From an uncultured Flavobacteriaceae bacterium (lineage in GTDB: Bacteria; Bacteroidota; Bacteroidia; Flavobacteriales; Flavobacteriaceae): a stretch of DNA of 64,000 nt. The notes beneath the pieces were generated by a model. That model saw only the letters and a list, made by a program, of their open reading frames with translations, did not search any database and had not been told where the DNA came from. The stretch spans positions 1-64,000 of the forward strand of contig CAJQMT010000028.1 of assembly GCA_905479475.1 (NCBI GenBank), written 5' to 3'. This document shows, in pieces, positions 28,981 through 41,824 of the stretch (position 1 is its first letter; each line of letters opens with the position of its first letter). Position numbers and translations under genes: made by a program.

Positions 28981-31506
28981 TTACTCTTTTTCTTGATCGT
29001 TTTCATCGATACTCTCGGAGGTTTCTTGTCCGTCTTCCAAAGCTGTCAGCTCTTCTAATTCCTCCTCTTCTTCGTGCATCACTTTTGCTACGGCTGCAAT
29101 CGAATCGCTGTCTTTGATATTGATCAATTTGACTCCTTGTGTAGCTCTTCCCATTACTCTCAGGTCTCCAACCGCCATACGAATAGTAATTCCAGACTTG
29201 TTGATAATCATCAAGTCGTCTTCATCCGTCACGTTTTTAATGGCAACTAGATCTCCTGTTTTTTCAGAGATGTTCAGTGTTTTTACACCTTTCCCTCCAC
29301 GGTTGGTGATACGGTAATCTTCCAATTGAGAGCGTTTTCCATACCCTTTTTCAGAGACTACTAAAATATTACTCTCCATATCGTTGACAGCAACCATCCC
29401 TACCACTTCGTCTTTTTCATGTCCCAATGTAATTCCACGAACTCCAGAAGCTCCTCTTCCCATAGGTCTTGTTTTTTCTTCTTCAAAACGAATGGATTTT
29501 CCTGATTTCAAAGCCAACATGACTTGACTGTCTCCAGTCGTCAATTTTGCCTCTAGAAGTTCGTCCCCATCTTTGATGGTAATGGCATTGATTCCATTGG
29601 CTCTCGGACGTGAATACTGCTCTAATAGAGTTTTCTTCACCTGACCCTTTTTAGTTGCCATGATGATATAATGGTTGTTGATATACTCTTGATCTTTCAG
29701 ATCCTGCGTTACCAAGAAGGCTTTTACCTTGTCGTCTGGTTCTATATTGATCAAGTTTTGCAAAGCGCGCCCTTTGGCTACTTTACCTCCTTCTGGAATT
29801 TCATAAACACGCATCCAAAACACTTTCCCTTTTTGTGTAAAGAAAAGCATGTATTGATGATTGGTTCCTACAAAAAGATGTTCCAAAAAGTCTTCGTTTC
29901 GGGTAGAGACTCCTTTTTGCCCTCTTCCTCCTCTGTTCTGAGTTTTGTATTCAGACAACAAGGTTCTTTTTACATAACCTGCATGCGAAATAGTAACTAC
30001 TACTTTGGAATCTGGAATCATGTCTTCAATTTTCATATCGGCACCTCCGTATTCAATTTGAGACCTCCTTTCATCTCCGTATTTATCGCGTATCGCGAGC
30101 AACTCGTCTTTGATGATTCCCATTCTTCTTGGCTCATTGGCCAAAATATCTTTCATATCTGCGATGAACAACATGATTTCATCGTACTCCGATCTCAATT
30201 TGTCTTGTTCCAGTCCTGTCAATTGACGCAAACGCATTTCAACAATGGCTTTTGCTTGAATTTCTGTCAGGTCAAAACGTTCGATCAAACTTTCTCTAGC
30301 GGCATCTGGGTTGTTAGAGCCGCGAATAATTTTGATGACTTCGTCAATATTGTCCGATGCGATGATCAATCCTTGTAAAATATGAGCTCTTGCTTCTGCT
30401 TTTTTGAGCTCAAATTCTGTTCTTCGAACTACCACTTCATGACGGTGTTCTACAAAATGATGAATCAATTGCTTCAAATTCAACAACTCTGGACGTCCAT
30501 TTACGAGGGCAATATTGTTGACACTGAAAGAGGTCTGTAAAGAAGTGTATTTGAACAGTTTGTTCAGCACGATGTTCGGAATGGCATCCTTTTTTAAAAT
30601 ATACACAATACGCATCCCATTTCTATCTGACTCATCGCGAATATTGGCAATCCCTTCTAATTTTTTATCATTGACCAACTCTGCAGTTTTCTTAATCATT
30701 TCTGCTTTGTTGATCTGGTATGGAATTTCAGTTACAATGATGCAATCTCTTCCTTTGACTTCTTCAAAATTTGCTTTGGCACGCATCACAATTCGACCAC
30801 GTCCGGTATGAAATGCATCTTTAACACCTTCATAACCGTACAAAACACCTCCTGTTGGGAAATCAGGAGCTTTGATGTGCTCCATCAACTCGTCTATTTC
30901 GATGTCATTGTTGTCTATATAAGCAACAGTTCCGTTGATTACCTCTGTAAGGTTGTGAGGCGCCATATTGGTTGCCATACCAACGGCAATTCCAGAAGCA
31001 CCGTTTACCAAAAGGTTTGGAATTCTTGTTGGTAAGACTGTAGGCTCTTTTAAAGTATCGTCAAAATTCAATTTGTGATCTACGGTATCCTTTTCAATAT
31101 CAGAAAGCATCTCTTCTGATATTTTTTGCATTCTCACCTCTGTATAACGCATTGCTGCCGGGCTATCTCCATCTACGGATCCAAAGTTTCCTTGACCGTC
31201 AACCATCATATAACGCACACTCCAGTCTTGCGCCATACGTACCATAGAATCGTACACCGACGTATCTCCATGCGGATGGTACTTTCCTAAAACTTCTCCA
31301 ACAATTCTTGCTGACTTTTTATAAGAACCCGTTGCTTTGATACCCAATTCATGCATCCCGTATAAAACTCTTCGATGTACTGGTTTTAAACCATCTCTTA
31401 CATCCGGCAATGCCCTTGAAACAATCACCGACATGGAGTAATCAATGTATGCCGATTTCATTTGCTCCTCAATGTTGATAGGGATCAACTTATCTCCGTC
31501 TGCCAT
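28981..31506 (-). CDS. gyrA: DNA gyrase subunit A
   Basis: [33 protein letters not shown]; GyrA C-terminal repeats ([20 protein letters not shown]). Confidence 0.98.
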   Translation of the reverse strand: MADGDKLIPINIEEQMKSAYIDYSMSVIVSRALPDVRDGLKPVHRRVLYGMHELGIKATGSYKKSARIVGEVLGKYHPHGDTSVYDSMVRMAQDWSVRYMMVDGQGNFGSVDGDSPAAMRYTEVRMQKISEEMLSDIEKDTVDHKLNFDDTLKEPTVLPTRIPNLLVNGASGIAVGMATNMAPHNLTEVINGTVAYIDNNDIEIDELMEHIKAPDFPTGGVLYGYEGVKDAFHTGRGRIVMRAKANFEEVKGRDCIIVTEIPYQINKAEMIKKTAELVNDKKLEGIANIRDESDRNGMRIVYILKKDAIPNIVLNKLFKYTSLQTSFSVNNIALVNGRPELLNLKQLIHHFVEHRHEVVVRRTEFELKKAEARAHILQGLIIASDNIDEVIKIIRGSNNPDAARESLIERFDLTEIQAKAIVEMRLRQLTGLEQDKLRSEYDEIMLFIADMKDILANEPRRMGIIKDELLAIRDKYGDERRSQIEYGGADMKIEDMIPDSKVVVTISHAGYVKRTLLSEYKTQNRGGRGQKGVSTRNEDFLEHLFVGTNHQYMLFFTQKGKVFWMRVYEIPEGGKVAKGRALQNLINIEPDDKVKAFLVTQDLKDQEYINNHYIIMATKKGQVKKTLLEQYSRPRANGINAITIKDGDELLEAKLTTGDSQVMLALKSGKSIRFEEEKTRPMGRGASGVRGITLGHEKDEVVGMVAVNDMESNILVVSEKGYGKRSQLEDYRITNRGGKGVKTLNISEKTGDLVAIKNVTDEDDLMIINKSGITIRMAVGDLRVMGRATQGVKLINIKDSDSIAAVAKVMHEEEEELEELTALEDGQETSESIDENDQEKE

Positions 31507-31765
31507 ATAAATATCTTTTATGTTTGTATTGTGTTTTTATCCAAAGAGCAAGATACATCTTTTCCTTTTTTGAACCATAAAAACAAGCCCCTGTTTTGCG
31601 CTTAGTTATTAACATTTTTAAAGCAGTAATTTTTGCAATTACACCATTATTTATCAATGATTTAACTCCTAAAAACAACTCTTATTTCTTGTTTTTAATA
31701 ACAATCCACCGATTTTTGTAATTATTTCTAAAAATTTCTACTATTTTTACCTAAAACAAAGAACT

Positions 31766-34309
31766 ATGGACGATAATTTTTCACAAAAAGTAAAAGACGT
31801 TATAGGGTATAGCAAAGAAGAAGCTTTGCGATTGGGACATGATTTCATAGGAACCGAACATTTCATACTTGGTATTCTAAGAAAAGCAGAAGGGAAAGCT
31901 ATTGATATTTTAATTAGTTTGGACACCAATCTCGATTATTTAAAGAAAAGAATAGAGGACCTCAACCCTTCGAAGCCTTCTTTTGATCAAGATTCCAACA
32001 AACAAAAACTGCATCTTACAAGGCAGGCTGAAAAAGCGCTCAAGACTACTTTTTTAGAAGCCAAACTTTTCCGAGAAGATGCGGTGAATACAGCACATTT
32101 ACTTTTGTGCATTTTACGAAATGAAAACGACCCAACAACCAAAATATTGAATGGGCTTGAAGTTTCGTACGAAGATGTGAAATCGATATTCGAAGAACTG
32201 CATCACAACGAAGAGGACGACACTAGTTTTCCCTCCGCAGAAAGTGACCAAGGGAACGATTTTGGGGGTGCTGAAAAATCAAACCCTTACGAATCACAAC
32301 CTGCAAAAGGAAAAACGACTCAAAAATCAAAAACACCTGTTTTAGACAACTTTGGACGTGACTTGACCCATTTAGCAGAAAACAATAAATTAGACCCTGT
32401 AGTGGGTCGAAAAAAAGAAATAGAACGTGTTTCACAAATACTAAGCCGGAGAAAAAAGAACAACCCAATGTTGATCGGTGAACCAGGGGTCGGAAAATCA
32501 GCCATTGCAGAGGGGCTTGCTTTGCGAATTACCCAAAGAAAAGTGTCTCGTATCTTATTCAACAAACGTATTGTATCACTTGACCTTGCTAGTTTGGTGG
32601 CAGGTACAAAATACAGAGGCCAGTTTGAAGAACGCATGAAAGCATTGATGAACGAATTGGAAAAAAATGAGGATATCATTCTTTTTATCGATGAAATTCA
32701 CACGATTGTGGGTGCTGGGGGTGCCACGGGATCTTTGGACGCGTCTAATATGTTAAAACCTGCTTTGGCAAGGGGTGAAATTCAATGTATAGGAGCTACT
32801 ACTTTGAACGAATACCGTCAAAACATCGAAAAAGACGGTGCATTAGAAAGACGTTTCCAAAAAATCATTGTAGAGCCTACTTCTATTGAAGAAACTATTC
32901 AAATTCTTCACAACGTAAAAGAAAAATACGAGGACCATCACAACGTAAATTATACCGATGATGCGATTGAGGCATGTGTAAAACTAACCAATCGTTACAT
33001 GACAGATCGTTTTTTACCTGACAAAGCCATTGACGCTCTGGACGAGGCGGGTTCTAGAATCCACATCACAAATATCGTGGTCCCAAAACAAATCGTCGAA
33101 TTAGAAAGCAAACTAGAGGAAATAAAGACCGACAAAACGAATGCGGTCAATCGTCAGAAATACGAAGAAGCAGCGAAACTAAGAGACGATGAAAAAAATA
33201 TTGAATCTGCCTTGAAATCCGCACAAAACCAATGGGAGGAAGCTTCTAAAGAAAATAAAGAAGTTGTGTCTGAAGAAAATGTTGCAGAAGTGGTTTCTAT
33301 GATGACAGGAATTCCTGTAAACCGTGTAGCAGAGGCCGAAAGCAATCGTTTGAGTGAGTTACCTAACAAAATAAAAGGAAAAGTAATTGGTCAAGATGAG
33401 GCTGTCTCTAAGGTCATCAAAGCCATTCAGCGCAACAGGATCGGTTTAAAGGATCCCAACAAGCCTATCGGGTCTTTTATTTTCTTAGGGCAAACAGGAG
33501 TTGGAAAAACACAATTGGCAAAAATTTTGGCCAGTGAACTTTTTGATAGTTCGGACTCTTTGATTCGAATCGACATGAGTGAATACATGGAAAAATTCTC
33601 CATATCTCGATTGATTGGCGCGCCTCCGGGATATGTCGGTTACGAAGAAGGGGGGCAGTTAACGGAAAAAGTCCGACGAAAACCCTACGCAGTTGTGCTG
33701 TTAGATGAAATTGAGAAAGCGCATCCTGAAGTTTTCAATATGCTTTTGCAAATTTTAGACGAAGGATTTGTAACGGATAGCTTGGGAAGAAAAATCGATT
33801 TTAGAAATACGGTCATTATCATGACTTCAAATATCGGTGCACGCCAACTAAAAGATTTTGGTGGAGGCGTTGGATTTGGAACAGCCTCAAAGGTTGCGCA
33901 AGCAGATGCCCATGCAAAGGGGATCATTGAAAGTGCTCTGAAAAAATCTTTTGCGCCTGAATTCATCAACCGAATCGACGATATCATTGTATTCAATGCA
34001 CTCGAGAGAGAAGACATTCATTCCATTATTGATATTGAGTTGCAAAAATTATTGAAACGCATTAGTGATTTGGGATACACTCTAAAACTCAGTAAAAAAG
34101 CGAAAGATTTTATCGCAGACAAAGGTTTTGACAAAAGCTATGGTGCACGTCCTTTGAAACGTGCAATTCAAAAATATATTGAAGACGCACTGGCTGAAGA
34201 AATTGTGAATTCCAAACTATCAGAGGGTGACCTTATCAACATGGATCTTAATGAAAAAACACAGGAGCTGACCACCAAAATAGAAAAAAGTAAAGAAAAA
34301 ACGGAATAA
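31766..34309 (+). CDS. clpC: ATP-dependent Clp protease ATP-binding subunit, ClpC type
   Basis: Clp N-domain, two AAA modules GEPGVGKSAIAEGLA and GQTGVGKTQLAKILA, UVR-like middle segment. Confidence 0.95.
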   Translation: MDDNFSQKVKDVIGYSKEEALRLGHDFIGTEHFILGILRKAEGKAIDILISLDTNLDYLKKRIEDLNPSKPSFDQDSNKQKLHLTRQAEKALKTTFLEAKLFREDAVNTAHLLLCILRNENDPTTKILNGLEVSYEDVKSIFEELHHNEEDDTSFPSAESDQGNDFGGAEKSNPYESQPAKGKTTQKSKTPVLDNFGRDLTHLAENNKLDPVVGRKKEIERVSQILSRRKKNNPMLIGEPGVGKSAIAEGLALRITQRKVSRILFNKRIVSLDLASLVAGTKYRGQFEERMKALMNELEKNEDIILFIDEIHTIVGAGGATGSLDASNMLKPALARGEIQCIGATTLNEYRQNIEKDGALERRFQKIIVEPTSIEETIQILHNVKEKYEDHHNVNYTDDAIEACVKLTNRYMTDRFLPDKAIDALDEAGSRIHITNIVVPKQIVELESKLEEIKTDKTNAVNRQKYEEAAKLRDDEKNIESALKSAQNQWEEASKENKEVVSEENVAEVVSMMTGIPVNRVAEAESNRLSELPNKIKGKVIGQDEAVSKVIKAIQRNRIGLKDPNKPIGSFIFLGQTGVGKTQLAKILASELFDSSDSLIRIDMSEYMEKFSISRLIGAPPGYVGYEEGGQLTEKVRRKPYAVVLLDEIEKAHPEVFNMLLQILDEGFVTDSLGRKIDFRNTVIIMTSNIGARQLKDFGGGVGFGTASKVAQADAHAKGIIESALKKSFAPEFINRIDDIIVFNALEREDIHSIIDIELQKLLKRISDLGYTLKLSKKAKDFIADKGFDKSYGARPLKRAIQKYIEDALAEEIVNSKLSEGDLINMDLNEKTQELTTKIEKSKEKTE

Positions 34310-34323
34310 GATCCTTTCAAAGT

Positions 34324-34380
34324 CTGAAAAATAGATTTTTAAACATTAACCTTTCGGTTTTGTTGAGGTCTATTTTTCAG
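34324..34380. terminator. Candidate bidirectional terminator between convergent clpC and CtlX-like genes
   Basis: Perfect 12-bp inverted repeat CTGAAAAATAGA...TCTATTTTTCAG with nested AACC/GGTT. Confidence 0.45.
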
Positions 34381-34384
34381 CTTT

Positions 34385-35206
34385 TTATATTTCAATGGTA
34401 TTGGCAAAGTTTCTCAAATTTGTGAATGCTGAAGGAAGTTCCGTGAACACAACAATTCTCCCATACTTCGTCAAAGTATTGATTTGGACTTCCAGCAAAA
34501 ATACATATGCAGGCTCCGCTATTAAGAAAAGTAATTCCCCTTTCTTACTTTTGACTTGTAAAATAGAAGTCACTCCTTGTTTTACTTGCTTTTCGTTTAT
34601 AAAAATCAATTCTTTTCCTGATTTTTTCAATTGATTCAAAACCAATTTTCTTTCTTTTTTGTCTTGGATACAAGAAGAGGCAATCATCGCGACACCTTCT
34701 CCTACAAACAAAACATCACTTGTGTATGCGACGGCCACGCCAGCTTCGTATGAAGATGCAAACACGATGGGAGTATATTCAAAATCTTCGCAAAACTCAA
34801 TGAACAAGTATTCGTCTGTGTGGTTTGAGATGGATGCGTAGGCAATTTCATTGGCGCTATCCAAAACCATACTTCTCGTTCCTTCCAAATAACACCCCTC
34901 TTCTTCAGCTTGTGTATAATCGACCACAGATTCCACATTCACTCCTGCTGCCTCTAATTTTTCAAAAATAACTTCTGAGCGACTGGATCTTTTATTTTTT
35001 GACTTCAAGGGGTAAACCGCTGCCATTCCTTTTTGGTGAAATGTCAACCAGTTTCGAGTTTCTAGTGCGTTCTCGTCTTCCGCTAAATCACAACATATCA
35101 CATGTACCTTGTGCGAAATTAATTGATCCACTAGAGACTGTACTGCTTCTTTTTTTACTCCCGCTTGAGAAAAATTTGAAATTAAAACGGTGGTATCTTG
35201 ATTCAT
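34385..35206 (-). CDS. CtlX/arginine-deiminase-related (amidinotransferase fold) protein, apparently lacking catalytic residues
   Basis: VVDYTQAEEEGCYLEGTRSMVLDSANEIAYASIS, FIEFCEDFEYTPIVF and DKKERKLVLNQLKKSGKE resemble CtlX, but active-site motifs are not recognisable. Confidence 0.6.
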   Translation of the reverse strand: MNQDTTVLISNFSQAGVKKEAVQSLVDQLISHKVHVICCDLAEDENALETRNWLTFHQKGMAAVYPLKSKNKRSSRSEVIFEKLEAAGVNVESVVDYTQAEEEGCYLEGTRSMVLDSANEIAYASISNHTDEYLFIEFCEDFEYTPIVFASSYEAGVAVAYTSDVLFVGEGVAMIASSCIQDKKERKLVLNQLKKSGKELIFINEKQVKQGVTSILQVKSKKGELLFLIAEPAYVFLLEVQINTLTKYGRIVVFTELPSAFTNLRNFANTIEI

Positions 35207-35226
35207 GGTATGAAATTACAAACAAA

Positions 35227-35253
35227 AAACCTCTCAGAAAAATCTAAGAGGTT
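35227..35253 (-). terminator. Terminator downstream of gltA
   Basis: Minus strand AAACCTCTTAGATTTTTCTGAGAGGTTTTTTG. Confidence 0.7.
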
Positions 35254-35279
35254 TGGTTTTTATTTTTTTTCAGAAACTC

Positions 35280-36566
35280 TTACCTGTTTTCTACAGCTTT
35301 GAATTCTCTGAATTTTTCCCCCACATACAACTGACGCGGACGGCCAATTGGTTCGTGATTTTCTCTCATTTCTTTCCATTGTGCAATCCATCCTGGCAAA
35401 CGCCCAATTGCAAACATTACGGTAAACATTTCTACAGGGATTCCTAAAGCTCTGTATATGATTCCTGAGTAGAAATCAACGTTAGGATACAAATTACGAG
35501 ACTTGAAATACTCATCATTCAAGGCAACATCTGCCAACCCTCTTGCAATATCCAATACTGGATCCTCGATTCCTAAGTCCGCCAATACTTGCTCAGCCGC
35601 TACTTGAATAATTTTTGCTCTTGGATCGAAGTTTTTATAGACTCTATGTCCGAATCCCATCAAACGGAAAGGATCGCTTTTGTCTTTTGCTTTTGCAATG
35701 TATTTTTGGTAATCTCCACCGTCCTTCTTGATGTCTTCCAACATCTCAATTACCGCTTGATTTGCTCCTCCATGCAACGGCCCCCAAAGGGCAGAAATCC
35801 CTGCGGAAAGCGAAGCAAACAAACCTGCATGTGAAGATCCTACTATTCTTACAGTAGAAGTTGAACAATTTTGTTCATGATCTGCGTGTAAAATCAACAA
35901 TTTATCCAAAGCATCCAATACAATTGGATTTATTTTAAATTCTTCGTTCGGCTTGCTGAACATCATTTTATAAAGATTCTCTACATAGCCCAGATGCTTG
36001 TCTCCGTAGTCCAATGGCAAACCTGCTTTTTTACGCAAGGTCCATGCAGACAAGACAGGAAACTTTGCCATGATCATGACAATAGCTTTGTACATCTCTT
36101 CTTCAGACTCTACATTGACGGATTCTGGATTGAAAGAAATCAAAGCACTTGTCAGAGCAGAGATAACCCCCATTGGATGCGAAGATTTAGGAAAACCATT
36201 CAATATTTTCTTCATTTCTTCGTCTACCAAAGATTCGTTTGCAATATCTACATGAAATTTCTCCAACTGTTCTGCGGTTGGCAATTCTCCAAAAATAAGC
36301 AAGTAGGATGTTTCCAAGAAATCCGCCTTGTCGGCCAAATCTTCAATAGCATATCCTCTGTAACGTAAAATCCCTTTTTCACCGTCCAGAAAAGTCACGG
36401 CACTTTTACAAGATCCGGTATTTTTAAAACCCGCATCAATAGTGGTCACTCCTTCCGTGACACCTCTCAATGTTTTGATATCGATTGCCAATTCATTTTC
36501 TGAACCTTTGATCAATGGGAATTCGTATTTCTTTCCGTTTACTTCTAAAATTGCTATTTCTGACAT
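35280..36566 (-). CDS. gltA: Citrate synthase
   Basis: LHADHEQNCSTSTVRIVGSSHAGLFASLSAGISALWGPLHGGANQAV, MGFGHRVYKNFDPRA. Confidence 0.97.
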   Translation of the reverse strand: MSEIAILEVNGKKYEFPLIKGSENELAIDIKTLRGVTEGVTTIDAGFKNTGSCKSAVTFLDGEKGILRYRGYAIEDLADKADFLETSYLLIFGELPTAEQLEKFHVDIANESLVDEEMKKILNGFPKSSHPMGVISALTSALISFNPESVNVESEEEMYKAIVMIMAKFPVLSAWTLRKKAGLPLDYGDKHLGYVENLYKMMFSKPNEEFKINPIVLDALDKLLILHADHEQNCSTSTVRIVGSSHAGLFASLSAGISALWGPLHGGANQAVIEMLEDIKKDGGDYQKYIAKAKDKSDPFRLMGFGHRVYKNFDPRAKIIQVAAEQVLADLGIEDPVLDIARGLADVALNDEYFKSRNLYPNVDFYSGIIYRALGIPVEMFTVMFAIGRLPGWIAQWKEMRENHEPIGRPRQLYVGEKFREFKAVENR

Positions 36567-36608
36567 GTTCTGTGTTTTTTCTTTTTTTCTTTTCAGCTAA
36601 AAGTGTGA

Positions 36609-36616
36609 CAAATTTA
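36609..36616 (-). promoter_or_regulatory. -7 box TAAATTTG upstream of gltA
   Basis: CAAATTTA on + strand. Confidence 0.45.
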
Positions 36617-36794
36617 CAAAAAAAGAGACTTTTGGAAGAGGTTTATTGATAAAAAAAATCGGAATAAAATGGGATTTTTTTTGTGAATTCCACAATCCTA
36701 TTTGGCTTCAAAAGACATCTCTTACAAAAAAACAAGCAAACACAAACTTTCACCTTTAAAACTGCAATGCAATTTTCAGAAGTAAAAAGCATTC

Positions 36795-36830
36795 AAAAAA
36801 AAAGACCGAAAATAAATTTCGGTCTTTTTA
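36795..36830 (-). terminator. Terminator downstream of eno
   Basis: AAAAAGACCGAAATTTATTTTCGGTCTTTTTTTT on minus strand. Confidence 0.85.
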
Positions 36831-36847
36831 GATATTTTGAAAAAAAA

Positions 36848-38155
<1,308 letters not shown>

Positions 38156-38283
38156 TTATTCTTTGTTTGTTTTGCAAGTTACAAAAGCCTTTGAATTGAA
38201 AATGAATAAATTCGTAGTTTTATCTACAACGTATTCGCTCCTCTTTTCCGAGACCTGTACTTGTCTTTCGTTTTCCTATGATT

Positions 38284-39384
38284 CTATTTTTTTAGACTCT
38301 CAATAAATTGATCAAATAAATAGGAAGAATCGTGTGGTCCTGGGTTTGCTTCTGGATGGTATTGTACCGAGAAACAGTTTTTGTCTTTGATTCGTATTCC
38401 TGCTACGGTATCGTCATTCAAATGTACATGTGTTACTTCCACTTTTTCATTTCCTTCCAAAGAATCTCTATCGATTACAAAACCGTGGTTCTGAGAAGTA
38501 ATTTCTCCTTTTCCTGTGATTAGGTTTTTAACAGGATGGTTGATACCTCTGTGTCCATTGTGCATTTTCTTAGTAGCGACACCTTGCGACAATGCAATAG
38601 TTTGATGCCCTAAACAAATACCAAACAAAGGGAAGTCTTTCTCGATGATTTCCTTTGCTACTTTTTGTGCATTGATCAAAGGTGCTGGATCTCCTGGCCC
38701 GTTGGATAGAAAATAACCGTCTGGTTGGAAGGCTTGCATTTCTTCAAAAGATGCAGTATTTGGAAATACTTTGATGTAACAGTCTCTGCTTGCTAAATTT
38801 CTAAGGATATTGGTTTTTATTCCCAAGTCCATTGCTGAAATTTTGTAGCTTGCATTTTCATCTCCATAGAAATATGGCCTTTTAGTCGACACGTTTGATG
38901 CCAAATCCAATCCTTTCATACTAGGTGCTTTGCCTAATTTTTCTTTCAAGTCTTCTATGTTTTCTACATCTGTAGAAATCAAAGCGTTCATAGCACCGTT
39001 TTCTCGGATATAACTCACTACAGCACGTGTATCGACATCTGTGATGGCTAATAACTTGTGTTCGATCAAGTAATCTTCCAAAGATCCGGAGGACCTTTCT
39101 CTAGAATGTACAAAACTAAAATTCCGACAAATCAATCCTGCTATTTTAATACCATTTGATTCCACTTCTTCTTCATTTACTCCATAATTACCGATGTGCG
39201 CATTGGTGGTCACCATCAATTGACCTGAATAAGATGGGTCCGTGAAAATTTCTTGGTATCCTGTCATTCCAGTATTGTAACAAACTTCTCCTAAAGAGGT
39301 GCCATCAATACCTACAGACTTGCCTTCAAAAATAGTTCCATCTTCTAAGAGTAAAATTGCCTTTTTTAATTCATTGTATTTCAT
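38284..39384 (-). CDS. carA: Carbamoyl-phosphate synthase small subunit
   Basis: GMTGYQEIFTDPSYSGQL, LFGICLGHQTIALSQG, SVQYHPEANPGPHDSSYLFD. Confidence 0.97.
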   Translation of the reverse strand: MKYNELKKAILLLEDGTIFEGKSVGIDGTSLGEVCYNTGMTGYQEIFTDPSYSGQLMVTTNAHIGNYGVNEEEVESNGIKIAGLICRNFSFVHSRERSSGSLEDYLIEHKLLAITDVDTRAVVSYIRENGAMNALISTDVENIEDLKEKLGKAPSMKGLDLASNVSTKRPYFYGDENASYKISAMDLGIKTNILRNLASRDCYIKVFPNTASFEEMQAFQPDGYFLSNGPGDPAPLINAQKVAKEIIEKDFPLFGICLGHQTIALSQGVATKKMHNGHRGINHPVKNLITGKGEITSQNHGFVIDRDSLEGNEKVEVTHVHLNDDTVAGIRIKDKNCFSVQYHPEANPGPHDSSYLFDQFIESLKK

Positions 39385-39445
39385 ATTTGTCAGATATATA
39401 AGTAGTTTTTACTAGTCAATTTGATATGTTTCTTTTTCGATAGTG

Positions 39446-39453
39446 CAAATATA
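39446..39453 (-). promoter_or_regulatory. -7 box TATATTTG upstream of carA
   Basis: CAAATATA on + strand. Confidence 0.55.
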
Positions 39454-39483
39454 CAGATTGCACCGCAATTATTGTTACCCTAA

Positions 39484-39520
39484 AAAAAAGGATAAACTAA
39501 CTAAATAGTTTATCCTTTTT
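39484..39520 (-). terminator. Terminator downstream of rplQ (end of ribosomal block)
   Basis: AAAAAGGATAAACTA-TTTAGT-TAGTTTATCCTTTTTTTTA. Confidence 0.85.
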
Positions 39521-39548
39521 AAAGTATTAAAATTTCAAATGAATCATT

Positions 39549-40034
39549 TTATTCTTCTGAAGTTTTTGTTTCTTCTATAACGGGAGCTTCTGATGTTTCA
39601 GCCACTACTGTATCCGCTTTCTTTCGACCTCTACGAGTTGCCTTTTTCTTTTTAGCTCCGTTCGGGTTATACACTTCATTGTAATCCACTAATTCTACCA
39701 TGGCCATAGGAGCATTATCTCCCTGACGGTTTCCTAGCTTTATGATACGTATATATCCTCCTGGACGATCAGCAACTTTTACAGCAACTTCTTTGAACAA
39801 TTCAGTAACAGCATACTTATTTTTCAAAGAACTAAATACGTTTCTACGATTGTGCGTCGTATCATTTTTCGACTTTGTAATGATTGGCTCAACAAACTGA
39901 CGCAATGCTTTTGCTTTTGCAACAGTTGTGTTGATGCGCTTGTGCTCTATTAAAGAACAAGCCATATTTGCCAACATTGATTTTCTGTGAGCTGTTTTTC
40001 TACCTAAGTGATTGAATTTTTTTCCGTGTCTCAT
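39549..40034 (-). CDS. rplQ: 50S ribosomal protein L17
   Basis: [29 protein letters not shown]. Confidence 0.98.
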   Translation of the reverse strand: MRHGKKFNHLGRKTAHRKSMLANMACSLIEHKRINTTVAKAKALRQFVEPIITKSKNDTTHNRRNVFSSLKNKYAVTELFKEVAVKVADRPGGYIRIIKLGNRQGDNAPMAMVELVDYNEVYNPNGAKKKKATRRGRKKADTVVAETSEAPVIEETKTSEE

Positions 40035-40097
40035 GACCTTTGTTTTGTACTTTCATCTTGCTCGATCCACCGCGTGTGGAGAGCAAAATATGAAAGA

Positions 40098-41090
40098 TTA
40101 ATCTTTATCTAATTTGTATTTACTCAAATCCATTCCGAATTGCAAACCCTTTACGTGAACTAGCTCGTCTAATTCTGTCAAAGATTTCTTACCGAAATTA
40201 CGGAATTTCATCAAGTCATTTTTGTTAAAAGAAACCAAGTCTCCTAATGTTTCTACTTCTGCTGCTTTCAAACAATTCAACGCTCTGACAGACAAATCCA
40301 TATCAATCAATTTAGTTTTCAACAATTGACGCATGTGTAGGGATTCCTCATCATAAGTTTCTGTTTGTGCAATTTCGTCCGCCTCCAAAGTAATACGCTC
40401 ATCAGAGAATAACATATAGTGGTGGATTAGTATTTTTGCAGCTTCTGTCAATGCGTCTTTTGGGTTGATTGATCCATCTGTAACAACGTCAAAAACCAAT
40501 TTTTCATAATCAGTTTTTTGTTCCACACGGTAATTTTCAACAGCATATTTTACATTCTTTATTGGAGTGTAAATCGAATCTGTAAAAATTGTCCCCAACG
40601 GCACATTTACTTTTTTGTTCTCTTCAGCAGGAACAAATCCTCTTCCTTTTTCAATGGTAATGTCCATTTCGAACTTTACGCTACTTGCCAAATTACAGAT
40701 AATTAAATCTGGATTCAACACTTGAAACCCGGAAGTGAACTTTTGAATATCACCAGCCGTGATTTGATCTTGACCTGATACGGATATCGAAACGGATTCT
40801 TTATCAGTATCTTCAATTTGTTTCTTAAAGCGTACTTGCTTAAGATTTAGTATAATTTCAGTAACATCTTCAACAATTCCCTCAATGGTAGAAAACTCAT
40901 GCTCTACTCCTTCCATTCTCAATGAAGTAATTGCAAATCCTTCCAAAGAAGAAAGCAATACTCTTCTCAATGCGTTACCTACTGTTAAACCAAAACCTGG
41001 TTCTAAAGGTCTGAACTCAAATCTACCTTCAAAATCGGTAGATTCAATCATGATTACTTTGTCTGGTTTCTGAAAATTTAAAATTGCCAT
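40098..41090 (-). CDS. rpoA: RNA polymerase subunit alpha
   Basis: [38 protein letters not shown]; alpha-CTD. Confidence 0.98.
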   Translation of the reverse strand: MAILNFQKPDKVIMIESTDFEGRFEFRPLEPGFGLTVGNALRRVLLSSLEGFAITSLRMEGVEHEFSTIEGIVEDVTEIILNLKQVRFKKQIEDTDKESVSISVSGQDQITAGDIQKFTSGFQVLNPDLIICNLASSVKFEMDITIEKGRGFVPAEENKKVNVPLGTIFTDSIYTPIKNVKYAVENYRVEQKTDYEKLVFDVVTDGSINPKDALTEAAKILIHHYMLFSDERITLEADEIAQTETYDEESLHMRQLLKTKLIDMDLSVRALNCLKAAEVETLGDLVSFNKNDLMKFRNFGKKSLTELDELVHVKGLQFGMDLSKYKLDKD

Positions 41091-41108
41091 AGTTTAACGT
41101 GTGTAAAA

Positions 41109-41714
41109 TTATTTAGAGTACAACTCTACTATTAATTGTTCTTTGATATTTTCTGGAATCTGAATTCTTTCTGGAATTGAAACAAATGTTCCTTCCTTCT
41201 TGTCCGCATTCCAAGTCAACCACTCATACACGTTGCTATTTGCTGCCAACGCACTTTCAATCGCCACTAAAGATTTTGATTTTTCTCTTACAGCGATTAC
41301 ATCGCCTGGTTTTAGTGAGTATGATGGAATGTTTAAAATTTCTCCATTTACAGTAATATGTCTGTGAGATACCAATTGACGTGCTCCTCTTCTAGAATTT
41401 GCAATTCCCATACGAAAAACTACGTTGTCTAATCGAGATTCACACAACTGCAACAATACCTCTCCTGTAATACCTTTACTACTAGAAGCCTTGTCGAACA
41501 AGTTGCTAAACTGACGCTCTAATATTCCGTAAGAATATTTTGCTTTTTGCTTTTCTTGCAATTGCATTGCGTATTCAGATTTCTTCCCTCTACGTCTTGC
41601 ATTCCCGTGTTGCCCTGGAGGGTAATTTCTTTTCTCAAAAGATTTGTCATCTCCGAAAATTGCCTCTCCAAACTTACGAGCAATTTTAGTTTTTGGTCCT
41701 GTATATCTTGCCAT
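41109..41714 (-). CDS. rpsD: 30S ribosomal protein S4
   Basis: [21 protein letters not shown]4 domain [17 protein letters not shown]. Confidence 0.98.
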   Translation of the reverse strand: MARYTGPKTKIARKFGEAIFGDDKSFEKRNYPPGQHGNARRRGKKSEYAMQLQEKQKAKYSYGILERQFSNLFDKASSSKGITGEVLLQLCESRLDNVVFRMGIANSRRGARQLVSHRHITVNGEILNIPSYSLKPGDVIAVREKSKSLVAIESALAANSNVYEWLTWNADKKEGTFVSIPERIQIPENIKEQLIVELYSK

Positions 41715-41824
41715 TTTTTTTGTTTTAAATTAGGGATTGTGAATTAAGGCGTACTCCTTCGACAATCGAATTCCTAATAGGATTAAATATTTATTATACT
41801 ACTACTGAAGTTATCTCAGTCGCT

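Noticed and set aside
29671-30378. 235-aa plus-strand ORF
   Set aside because: Lies wholly antisense to gyrA; Phe/His-rich shadow translation with no domain.
35994-36368. 124-aa plus-strand ORF
   Set aside because: Antisense to gltA; no supporting motif.
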